The notes beneath the pieces were generated by a model. It was not told where the DNA came from, ran no database searches, and saw nothing but the letters and a program-made list of their open reading frames with translations. DNA of 59,683 bases from an uncultured Oscillospiraceae bacterium (GTDB lineage Bacteria > Bacillota > Clostridia > Oscillospirales > Oscillospiraceae), in assembly GCA_910587255.1 (NCBI GenBank), contig CAJUKT010000052.1:1-59683 (forward strand), in the 5' to 3' direction. Both the position numbers and the translations under genes were made by a program. Positions 32,994 through 41,100 of this stretch are shown here, one piece after another; position 1 is the first letter of the stretch; each line of letters begins with the position of its first letter.

Positions 32994-33575
32994 ATGAAGT
33001 ATGGGAGATACGCAGTGAAACGTGTTTTTGCGCTGCTGCTGGCGCTGCTTTTGGCGCTGGGGCTGTCCGCCTGCGGCGGCCCGGCGGCGGAGGTGCCGTC
33101 CTCCGCGCCGTCTGCGGCGTCCGATGCGCCCGAGATCCGGGAATCGCTCCCACCGGTGCAGACGCCGCCCGCCGGTGGGGAGCAGGCGGAGGACCCGGCA
33201 GGGGAAACACCGGCGGGCCCGGCGGTTGCCGAGGACGGCTGGTACAGCTCGAAGGAGGAGGTGGCGCTCTATATCCACCTCTACGGCCGTCTGCCGGATA
33301 ACTACGTCACCAAGCGGGAGGCCCAGGAGCTGGGCTGGACCGGGGGCAGCGTGGAGCGCTATGCCGGCGAGGGGACGGCCATCGGCGGAAGCCGCTTTGG
33401 AAATTACGAGGGCCTGCTGCCCGAGGCGGAGGGCCGGGTGTATACCGAATGCGACATCGGCACCGTGGGCGGGACATCCCGGGGCGCGGAGCGGGTGGTG
33501 TTCTCTAACGATGGGCTGGTGTACTACACCGGCGACCACTACGAGAGCTTTGAGCTGCTCTACGGGGAGCCGTGA
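32994..33575 (+). CDS. Secreted barnase-family ribonuclease
   Basis: 193 aa. Lipoprotein-like signal ending LGLSACGG, a Pro/Ala-rich linker (about 35-75), then a barnase domain: WYSSKEEVALYIHLYGRLPD, NYVTKREAQELGW, IGGSRFGNYEGLLP and DHYESFELLY. Catalytic residues are in place with barnase-like spacing: Glu152 (barnase E73), Arg163 (R83), Arg167 (R87) and His182 (H102). It cleaves single-stranded RNA after guanosine by transphosphorylation. A GTG at 33015 with a better-spaced GGGAG is an alternative start. It is followed at once by its inhibitor gene. Confidence 0.9.
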   Translation: MKYGRYAVKRVFALLLALLLALGLSACGGPAAEVPSSAPSAASDAPEIRESLPPVQTPPAGGEQAEDPAGETPAGPAVAEDGWYSSKEEVALYIHLYGRLPDNYVTKREAQELGWTGGSVERYAGEGTAIGGSRFGNYEGLLPEAEGRVYTECDIGTVGGTSRGAERVVFSNDGLVYYTGDHYESFELLYGEP

Positions 33576-33577
33576 GC

Positions 33578-33841
33578 ATGGAGGCCATCAGACTGGACGC
33601 GGAGCGTCTGCTGGGCCGGGAGGAGGCCATGGAGCAGCTGGGCCGGGCGCTGGTCCTGCCGGAGTGGTGGGGGCGCAACCTGGATGCGCTCCACGACTGC
33701 CTGACGCAGCTGGGCCGGCCGGTGCGGCTGGAGCTGGGCCGCCGGGAGGCGCTGGAGGGGACGGACTTTGGCCGGCGGTTGCTGCGGGTGCTGGAGGACG
33801 CGGCGGCGGAAAATCCCCATTTGGAATTGAGCCTGGAATAA
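33578..33841 (+). CDS. Barstar-family ribonuclease inhibitor
   Basis: 87 aa. Key barstar blocks are LPEWWGRNLDALHDCLTQL (helix 2 contact region, barstar LPEYYGENLDALWDCL) and a final LELSLE strand. It binds and blocks the ribonuclease active site in the cytoplasm, protecting the producer before export. ATG 33578 lies two bases after the ribonuclease stop; a GTG overlapping that stop (33572) is an alternative start. Confidence 0.9.
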   Translation: MEAIRLDAERLLGREEAMEQLGRALVLPEWWGRNLDALHDCLTQLGRPVRLELGRREALEGTDFGRRLLRVLEDAAAENPHLELSLE

Positions 33842-33888
33842 AGGGAGGGCTCCCGCTTTGGCGGGAGCTCGCGCGAGGAAGCAGAACG

Positions 33889-33934
33889 CCCCCCGGAAAC
33901 CGCCGTTTACGGCGGTTTCCGGGGGGCTGTTTTT
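33889..33934 (+). terminator. Strong terminator after the barstar gene
   Basis: 16-bp perfect stem CCCCCCGGAAACCGCC/GGCGGTTTCCGGGGGG, loop GTTTAC, then CTGTTTTT. A smaller GGGCTCCCGC/GCGGGAGCTC hairpin precedes it (about 33847-33870). Confidence 0.92.
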
Positions 33935-33957
33935 GGATATTGGATGGGTGGGCTGCC

Positions 33958-34332
33958 TCACAGCTCTGTTTTCCAAAGCCCGTGGAGGTTGCAGTACGCA
34001 TACGCCGCCACCGCCTGGTCGTCCTCCAGGCGGAAGGCCACCTCGGGCGGGTCGGTGGGCTGGAGCTGCTTGCGCTGGGCGCCCCGTTTGGTCTGGAGAT
34101 AGACCCATTGGATCAGGTGCTCGGGGGTCATGGGGTGGCTGGCGCTACCCACGTTTACCCGCACCTGGCCGTCCTGGGCGGACACCACAGGGAGGTGCTT
34201 TTCACCGCTGGCCTCGGTGGTGTTGGCGCGCAGGGGCTCCATCTCCTGCCCGCAGCAGGACATGGGGACGCCGCCGTCACAGATGAGCTCGGCCAGGTTG
34301 CCGCACCGGCGGCAGATACGAAAGTTTGCCAT
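33958..34332 (-). CDS. dfx: Desulfoferrodoxin (superoxide reductase)
   Basis: 124 aa, normal two-domain length. An N-terminal rubredoxin-like iron site uses Cys7, Cys10, Cys26 and Cys27. The superoxide reductase centre uses His46 (GEKHLPVV), His66 and His72 (GSASHPMTPEHLIQW), Cys114 and His117 (CNLHGLW). The enzyme reduces superoxide to hydrogen peroxide without releasing oxygen, a typical anaerobe defence. A Glu that often serves as sixth ligand in resting enzyme appears as EKH. It lies downstream of the phosphofructokinase gene on the same strand, 77 bases away. Confidence 0.93.
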   Translation of the reverse strand: MANFRICRRCGNLAELICDGGVPMSCCGQEMEPLRANTTEASGEKHLPVVSAQDGQVRVNVGSASHPMTPEHLIQWVYLQTKRGAQRKQLQPTDPPEVAFRLEDDQAVAAYAYCNLHGLWKTEL

Positions 34333-34341
34333 AGAGGTCCT

Positions 34342-34370
34342 CCTAACTTGTGCATCGCACGCTTGTTAGG
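34342..34370 (-). promoter_or_regulatory. Hairpin overlapping the dfx ribosome-binding site
   Basis: On the minus strand CCTAAC pairs with GTTAGG around an inner GTGC/GCAC stem. The 3' arm shares three bases with the AGGAGG (34339-34344) of dfx. It could hold back translation or end the upstream transcript; no T-run is present. Confidence 0.4.
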
Positions 34371-34409
34371 ATAGGGTTCCCCAAGGATAGGGCGGTTATG
34401 CGCGCGTCC

Positions 34410-35495
34410 TCAGTCGTCGCCGAAGCTGATGCCCAGCAGGCGGGCCTCGGTGATGATGTCGGAGCTGGGGTCGATGGTCTTGAGCTTGCCCGCCACCTCC
34501 TTCAGGGGGACGGAGGTGATCACATGGTCGTGGATGGCCACCATGTTGCCGAACTCGCCCTTGGAGATCATCAGCGCCGCCGTGGCGCCCAGCCGGGAGG
34601 ACAGCACCCGGTCATAGGCGCAGGGGGTGCCGCCGCGCTGCATGTGGCCGGGGACGGTGACCCGCACCTCCCTGCCGGTCTTCTTCAAAATCTTGTCCGC
34701 GATGGCGTAGGACACGGAGGGGTACTGCTCCAGCAGCTCCGCCAGGTGCTTTTTATACTCTTTTTTGGACATGGCCGCCTCTTTTTTGGACATGGCGCCC
34801 TCCGCCACCGCCAGGATGGTGAAGCCGTGGCCCGCGTTGGCCCGGTGGTCGATCTTGGCCACCACCGAGTCGATGCTGTAGGGGATCTCCGGGATGAGGA
34901 TGATATCCGCGCCGCCGGCCATGCCCGCGTTCAGCGTCAGCCAGCCCGCCTTATGGCCCATGACCTCCACCATAAAGACCCGGTTGTGGGAGGCGGCGGT
35001 GGTGTGGATGCAGTCGATCACGTCGGTGGCGATGCCGATGGCGGACTGGAAGCCGAAGGTGGTGTCGGTGCCCCAAAGGTCGTTGTCGATGGTTTTGGGC
35101 AGGCCGATGACGTTCAGCCCCTCCTCGCTGAGCAGGTTGGCGGTCTTCTGGCTGCCGTTGCCCCCCAGCACCACCAGGCAGTCCAGCCGCAGGCGGCGGT
35201 AGGTGTATTTCATGGCCTCCACCTTGTCCAGGCCGTTCTCGTCGGGGGTGCGCATCAGCTTGAAGGGCTGGCGGCTGGAGCCCAGGAAGGTGCCGCCCCG
35301 GGTGAGCAGGCCGGTGAAGTCGATGGGGGTGAGCTTTTTGTAGTCCTCGTACATCAGGCCCTTGTAGCCGTCGATGAAGCCGATGATTTCCACGCCGCTG
35401 CCGTAGATGTTGTAAAGGCCCTTGGCCACGCCGCGCATGGTGGCGTTGAGGGCTTGGCAGTCGCCGCCGCTGGTGAGCATTCCGATTCGTTTCAT
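34410..35495 (-). CDS. 6-phosphofructokinase, mixed ATP/PPi signature
   Basis: 361 aa. Phosphorylates fructose 6-phosphate at C1 in glycolysis. Visible motifs are GMLTSGGDCQALNA, GGNGSQKTA (111-119), LPKTIDNDLWGTD (132-144), VMGHKAGWLTL and GHMQRGGTP. The residue equivalent to E. coli Gly104 is Gly, as in ATP enzymes. The residue after the Pro of PxTIDND is Lys134, as in pyrophosphate enzymes, so the phosphate donor cannot be assigned. Asn113 replaces the Mg-ligand Asp of GGDGS. A short tandem duplication gives AMSKKEAAMSKKE around residues 234-246. The upstream -10 TATAAT (35519-35524) lies six bases from a MITE-like element. Confidence 0.9.
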   Translation of the reverse strand: MKRIGMLTSGGDCQALNATMRGVAKGLYNIYGSGVEIIGFIDGYKGLMYEDYKKLTPIDFTGLLTRGGTFLGSSRQPFKLMRTPDENGLDKVEAMKYTYRRLRLDCLVVLGGNGSQKTANLLSEEGLNVIGLPKTIDNDLWGTDTTFGFQSAIGIATDVIDCIHTTAASHNRVFMVEVMGHKAGWLTLNAGMAGGADIILIPEIPYSIDSVVAKIDHRANAGHGFTILAVAEGAMSKKEAAMSKKEYKKHLAELLEQYPSVSYAIADKILKKTGREVRVTVPGHMQRGGTPCAYDRVLSSRLGATAALMISKGEFGNMVAIHDHVITSVPLKEVAGKLKTIDPSSDIITEARLLGISFGDD

Positions 35496-35529
35496 GAAGT
35501 GTCGCTCCCTTTCAAACCATTATATTTTC

Positions 35530-35627
35530 AGAAGCTGTACCATTAGGCGCTGTTTGAACATTGACGATGTGCCCGGCGGCAATTTGCGCCGCAAGGATGT
35601 GTGCTGGGGTCTATTGGTACAGTTTCT
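35530..35627. repeat. Short MITE-like repeat upstream of the phosphofructokinase gene
   Basis: 98 bp with terminal inverted repeats AGAAGCTGTACC and GGTACAGTTTCT, the same ends as the 162-bp copies, but a different, shorter interior with a GCGGC...GCCGC stem. It fills the gap between the polyphosphate kinase stop and the phosphofructokinase promoter. Any -35 box for the latter would lie inside it. Confidence 0.75.
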
Positions 35628-35665
35628 AAGCCGTTCCCGGCTTTGATGACGGGGACAGGGGCGGG

Positions 35666-37939
35666 TCAATCCCGCCCGAAGAGGCGGCCCAGCAGGCCGG
35701 TGCGGCGGGTATGGACCTTGACGGCCGGACGCTTGGCGGGGGCCGTTTTGGCGGGCAGGGGCTTGGCCGCGGGGCGCTTGGGTGCGGCGGCGGGCCGCTT
35801 TTCCGGTTTTGCCGCGCCCTGCGGGGCGGGGGCCGGCTTTTGGAGGGCGGGCCGCGCCCACGCGCCGGCGTAGGCCTGGTCGCAGAACCATTCCTGGGAG
35901 TTGAACAGCTCCCCCTGGGCCCGGATATAGGCGCCGTCCGGCTGCTGAACCCGGCCCTTGGCGGTGTCCCGGAGCTGATCCTGGAACATCTGCTCCAGGC
36001 GGGCGCACAGGTCCGGGTCACGGACGGGGGCGGCCACCTCCACCCGGCGGGTGGTGTTGCGGGTCATAAAGTCGGCGGAGGAGATATAGACCCGGCGGCG
36101 CTCCCCCTGGCCGAAGAGGTAGATGCGGGCGTGCTCCAGATAGCGGCCCACAATGCTCACCACCCGGATGTTTTCGGTGAGGCCGGGCACGCCGCCCACC
36201 AGGCAGCAGATGCCCCGCACCACCAGGTCGATTTTCACTCCTGCCTGGGACGCCTCGATGAGCTTGTCGATGAGCAGCTTGTCGGTGAGCCCGTTGAGCT
36301 TGAAGCCCAGATAGGCGGGGCTGCCCGCCCGGGCCTGCCCGATCTCCTTATCGATGAGGGCGGCGACCCTGTTTCTCAGGCAGGCGGGGGCCACCATCAG
36401 CAGGCGGCTGTCCTCCACCACCTCGCCCATGGACAGGGCGTTGAATACCCCCGCAGCCTCCGCGCCGAGCTCGGGGTCGGCGGTCATGAGGGCGAAGTCG
36501 GTGTACAGCCGCACGGTGTCCTCATTATAGTTTCCCGTGCCCACCTGGGTGATATACTCCACCCTGCCCTGGTGCATCCGGGTGATGAGCAGCAGCTTGG
36601 AGTGGACCTTCAGCCCGTCCAGGCCGTAGATCACCCGGCACCCGGCCTGCTCCAGCACCCGGGACCAGCCGATGTTGTTTTCCTCGTCGAACCGGGCCCG
36701 CAGCTCCACCAGGGCCACCACCTCTTTGCCGTTTTCGGCGGCGTCCACCAGGGCCTCCACAATTTTGCTGTTGTGGGCCACCCGGTAGAGGGTCATTTTG
36801 ATGGAGACCACATCCGGGTCCTGCCCCGCCTCCTGGAGGAGGCGCAGCAGGGGCCGCACGCTCTCATAGGGGTAGCTGAGCAGCCGGTCGCGGGCCCTGA
36901 TCTGCTCCGCCATGGGGGCCAGGGGGTCCACATTGGGGGAGTTCTGGGGCACCCGGCGGGGGTAGAACAGCGCCCCCTTATCCCGGAGCATATCCCGCAG
37001 CGCCCCCATGAAGGTGAGGTCCAGGGGCGCGCCGCTGGAAAACAGGTGCTTTTTGGACAGCCCCAGGCAGGAGCACAGGCTGTCCCGCACGGAGTCGGTG
37101 AGCTTGCCCTGGTAGTCCAGCTTCACGGGCTGGAGGCGCTTGCGGCGGCGGATCATCTTTTCCATGCTCCGGCGGTATTCCTCCGCCAGCATGCCGCCCA
37201 TCTCCGACGAGGCGTCGTCCACGTGTATGTCCGCGCTGCGCACCAGACGGATGAGCACCGTGCCCTCCACCTTGTAGTGGGCGAAAATCTTGGGGAGGAA
37301 GCCGGCGATGAGCTCCTCCACCAGCACGAACCGCCCGCCGTCCCCGGGCAGGGGGACCAGGCGGCGCAGAACCCCCTCGCCGCAGGGGACGATGCCCATG
37401 CGCTCGCCGCCGTTTTTGGTCTTGAGGATGGCCACGGCATAGATCTGCTTGTTGCGCAGGAAGGGGAAGGGCTGCTTGCGCCCGATGATCTGGGGGGAGA
37501 GCAGGGGCAGCACATTGGAGGTAAAGTATTTTTCCAAAAAGGACTGGGCCTTATCCTGTAGGCTGTGGAACCGGCACAGTTCCACCCCCTGGCTGGCCAG
37601 CTCCCGCAGCAGCTCCTTGCACACCCGGTCCCGGTCAGCCAGGTATTCCCGGGTTTTGTCCAGCACGGCGGCGGCCTGCTGGGCGCTGGTCTGCCCGGTC
37701 TTGTCGTCCACGCTTTCCAGATGCAGGGTGTCCATGAGCATACCCATCCGAACCATATAGAACTCGTCCAGATTGCTCTGGAAGATGGAGGCGAAATTCA
37801 GCCGTTCGCACAGGGGGTTGGCGGGGTCCTCCGCCTCCTCCAGCACCCGGCGGTTAAACTGGAGCCAGGACAGCTCCCGGTTGACATAGCACGGGCCGGG
37901 AGGGGCGCTTGGGGCGGGGGAAGGGCTCTGTTCTCTCAT
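35666..37939 (-). CDS. ppk1: Polyphosphate kinase 1 with basic Lys/Pro/Ala tail
   Basis: 757 aa; the family is usually about 690-700. It polymerises the gamma phosphate of ATP into polyphosphate. Motifs in order: YVNRELSWLQFNRRVLEEA, FQSNLDEFYMVRMG, PYESVRPLLRLLQEA, RFDEENNIGWSRVLEQAG, GLDGLKVHSKLLLI (autophosphorylated His) and HARIYLFG (second His). After the catalytic core comes a 60-residue tail rich in Lys, Pro and Ala, ending GLLGRLFGRD, like the tails of histone-H1-type proteins. The start chosen is ATG 37939 with GGAGG eleven bases upstream. A single transcript with the downstream pfk is unlikely because a repeat and promoter lie between them. Confidence 0.93.
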   Translation of the reverse strand: MREQSPSPAPSAPPGPCYVNRELSWLQFNRRVLEEAEDPANPLCERLNFASIFQSNLDEFYMVRMGMLMDTLHLESVDDKTGQTSAQQAAAVLDKTREYLADRDRVCKELLRELASQGVELCRFHSLQDKAQSFLEKYFTSNVLPLLSPQIIGRKQPFPFLRNKQIYAVAILKTKNGGERMGIVPCGEGVLRRLVPLPGDGGRFVLVEELIAGFLPKIFAHYKVEGTVLIRLVRSADIHVDDASSEMGGMLAEEYRRSMEKMIRRRKRLQPVKLDYQGKLTDSVRDSLCSCLGLSKKHLFSSGAPLDLTFMGALRDMLRDKGALFYPRRVPQNSPNVDPLAPMAEQIRARDRLLSYPYESVRPLLRLLQEAGQDPDVVSIKMTLYRVAHNSKIVEALVDAAENGKEVVALVELRARFDEENNIGWSRVLEQAGCRVIYGLDGLKVHSKLLLITRMHQGRVEYITQVGTGNYNEDTVRLYTDFALMTADPELGAEAAGVFNALSMGEVVEDSRLLMVAPACLRNRVAALIDKEIGQARAGSPAYLGFKLNGLTDKLLIDKLIEASQAGVKIDLVVRGICCLVGGVPGLTENIRVVSIVGRYLEHARIYLFGQGERRRVYISSADFMTRNTTRRVEVAAPVRDPDLCARLEQMFQDQLRDTAKGRVQQPDGAYIRAQGELFNSQEWFCDQAYAGAWARPALQKPAPAPQGAAKPEKRPAAAPKRPAAKPLPAKTAPAKRPAVKVHTRRTGLLGRLFGRD

Positions 37940-38070
37940 GGCGGATGACGCCTCCTCGTTGGGTTGGGATTGGGCACTGTCTATGAAATAATGTACCACT
38001 GTTTTTTGCCGGGCGCAAGCCCTTTCAGGCACTTTTTTGGATGGGGGCGGGGGATTGAGGCGGCCGCGGC

Positions 38071-38109
38071 AAAAAAGGCGGCGACCCGCCCAATTGGGCG
38101 GGTCGCCGC
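38071..38109 (-). terminator. Terminator of the M14/SLH gene
   Basis: 14-bp stem GCGGCGACCCGCCC/GGGCGGGTCGCCGC with AATT loop; on the minus strand it ends in CCTTTTTT. Confidence 0.9.
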
Positions 38110-38145
38110 TGTGCTTTCAGCGATAAAACCGGGGGCTGGGGAAGA

Positions 38146-41100
38146 TCACTTTGTGTCCTGGACCCGCAGCAGCATGGTGGCCAGCTGGGCGCGGACGGCG
38201 GTGGTCTTGGGGGAGAAGCTGAGGCTGCCGTGGACGTCGACGTTCTCAATGCCCTTGATGATGCCGTTGGCGGCACACCAGTTGGCGGCGTCCTTGGCCC
38301 AGTCGGCGATGGTGTCCACATCGGCGAAGTCCTTCAGGTTGTCGCCCTCTGCCTTTTGGGAACCGGCGTTGCGGTAGAAGATGGCGGCCAGCTCCTGGCG
38401 GGTGGCGGTGTCGCGGGGCCGGAGGGCGCCGTTTCCGCCCTCCAGCACCTTCTCCTGGACGGCCCACAGCACGGCGTCGCGGGCCCAGTCGTGGATGTCG
38501 GCCGCGTCGGTGAAGGCGTCCAGCTCATCGCCCTTCACCTCGGGGGAGCCGGCGATGCGGTACAGGGTGGTGGCCACCATCTCGCGGGAGACGGCGCCGT
38601 CGGGATTGAAGGCATCGGGGGCGGTGCCGCCCATCAGGCCGGCGTCCACAATGGCGTCCACAGTGCCCGCGTACCAGGCGTTATAGCGCACATCCTTGAA
38701 GTCGTGGCTCACGGCGCAGAAAGCGGCGTTGGCCACGAAGGTGAACTCGTCGCGCTGGTGCACCTTGTTGGTCAGGGTATTGGCGAAGAGCACCACGTTC
38801 ATGCCGTTCTCGCGATAGGAAATGGCCTGGATGGAGTTGTCCTTGAAGGTATTCAGACCATCGCCGGCGGGGAGGAAGCCCTCCAGCAGCTCCTTGGAGC
38901 CGTCCATGCGCACCAGCACCTGGGCGGCGTCGGGGATGGCGGTGAAGTAGCCCGCGCCGTAGCCGTACATGATGTAGTCGCCCTCGGACACGTAGCTGGC
39001 GGTGATCAGGCTCTTGGAGGGGTAGGTCACGTAGCCCAGCGCGTCCATGGCGTTGCCGCTGGCGGTCTCGCGCACCAGCGCACCCTCGCTGAAGAGGCCG
39101 GCGGCGGTGCGCACGGCGGAGGAGCCGTAGCCGATGTACGGGGTGCCCGCCTTGACGGCGGCCAGGGCGGCGTCATCCAGGGCGGCGGCGCCGATGATCA
39201 GGTCGGCCTTGGCGGGGTCGTCGGTGGTGTCAAAGCCCATGAGGCGCATGGACTGGCGGTCGTAGTTATAGGCGTAGGAGCCGGACACCAGGGAGGCCTT
39301 CACAAAGCCGGAGGTGTTGTCGCCGGCCTTGCCCGCGATGTAGATGACAGGGGCGTGGTCCAGCTTGCGGACCTGGGGGGCGTCGCCGTCCACGGGGGCG
39401 GCGGTGAGCAGGAGCTTGCCGGACACCCGGGCATAGTCCGCCTTGGAGATCAGGAAGCTGCCCACGTAGTCGCCGCTGATGATGAGGCCCACGTCCTTTC
39501 CCGCCTTGAGCAGCTCGTTGACGGCGGCGATGGCGTCCTCGGAGGTGTTCTTCAGGATGACCTGGTCGGTGTCCACCTTGTCGGAGGACACGCTCCACTT
39601 GGTCTTCTCGGTGCAGGCGGCGGCGATGTCCTTGTAGGCGGCGGGCTCGGCGCAGGTGGCCATGTCGAAGCCGCGGGTCTTGTTGAAGGCGGTGATGCCC
39701 TCGGAGTAGAGCACGGGCCAGCCGGTGATGACGGTGCCGTCATACAGCACGCCGTTGGCCACGCTGCGCTTGGCCTGGTACATGGACACCACGGCGGTGC
39801 CGGCGGGATACTCCACGCCGCCGTAGGTGAAGGCGCTGTCGGCAAACATCAGCTTCACACCGTTGCGGGTGAGGTAGGAGAGCATCTGGTCAGCGGCGTC
39901 CAGGTTCTTCTGGTGGGCGCCGTCCAGGGGGATGATGTAGCACTCGGGATAGAAGTTGCCGTTCTGGTCCTTGCCGCTGTACACGGGGCGGAACAGCTCG
40001 GCCTCCGCGCCCTCCACGTCGTACTGGTCGCAGAACCACTGGCCCACCAGCTCATAGGCGTTGGAGTTGGCGTTGGTGACGCCGCGCTCGAAAATCTTGG
40101 CCTGGGCCAGCAGGTAGGACGCCTTGTTTTCCGCGATGTAGTTGGACTGGCCCAGCGCGCCGTAGGCGACGGCGGTGGCGGTGTGGTCGTTATACGCGGG
40201 CTGCTCCACCGTGTAGGCCACGGTGCCGTGGAGCATGGCGTACTGGGGGGTGTAGCTGGTGGACATATCGTCCCAGGGATCGAACCACTGGGTCTGGTCC
40301 TGGCCGTCGGCGGTCTTCTTGCCGTTGTAGCTCAGGTAGTCCCGCTGGGGGATGACGTAGCTGTTGTAGCCGTCGTTGTTGGCCACCGCGGCGATGCCGA
40401 ACGCCTCGCCGCCGGTCACCAGATGCTCGGCCAGCAGGTCGTACTCAAAGTTGGGCTCGTGGGGGGGATCGCAGGGCTCACACTGGAACGCCTCCACCCG
40501 GCCGTGGAACTCGGTGAAGCTGATGGGGTTCCACTGGGCGATGAGCCTGGTCATGTTCTGGGTCTCGGCCTGGGTCTGGAAGGAGTTGTCGCGGTTCAGG
40601 TCAAAGCCGCCGGAGGAGGTGCGGGTTACATAGGTGCGGCCCTCCACGTTCTCCTCGGGGACGATGATGAAGAACACGTCGTCCAGCAGATCGTCCACGT
40701 TGACAGTGACGGTCTCCTGGGTGTAGTACTTGTCCAGATCCACCACGTCGGAGCGGAAGGAAGCGCCCCAGGCGTTCTCCTGGATGTTATCCACATGGAG
40801 ATAGCCCAGGTAGGTGGCGGTGTCCTTCACCAGATCGGGGACGGCCACGCTGCCCGCCTGGCCCTTGGGGCCCAGCTCCCGGGCCAGCTCGGCCTTACCC
40901 TCCTCGGTGAAGCCGGTGAGCTTGTTGTAGTCGATTGTGCCGCTCTGGCTGGCGGCGGCCTCCAGCAGCATACGGGCGAACTTCAGGATGCCGTCGATGG
41001 AGGACACCTCGTTGGCGTGGACGTTGGAGTAGAGGATGGGGACCTGGTAATTACCCAGGGAGCCGTCCTCAATCTTCTTGATCAGGGCGGTGGGGTCGCT

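Noticed and set aside
32994..33841. Barnase/barstar as an intracellular toxin-antitoxin system
   Set aside because: The ribonuclease has an export signal and linker, so the inhibitor is better read as producer self-protection than as an addiction module.
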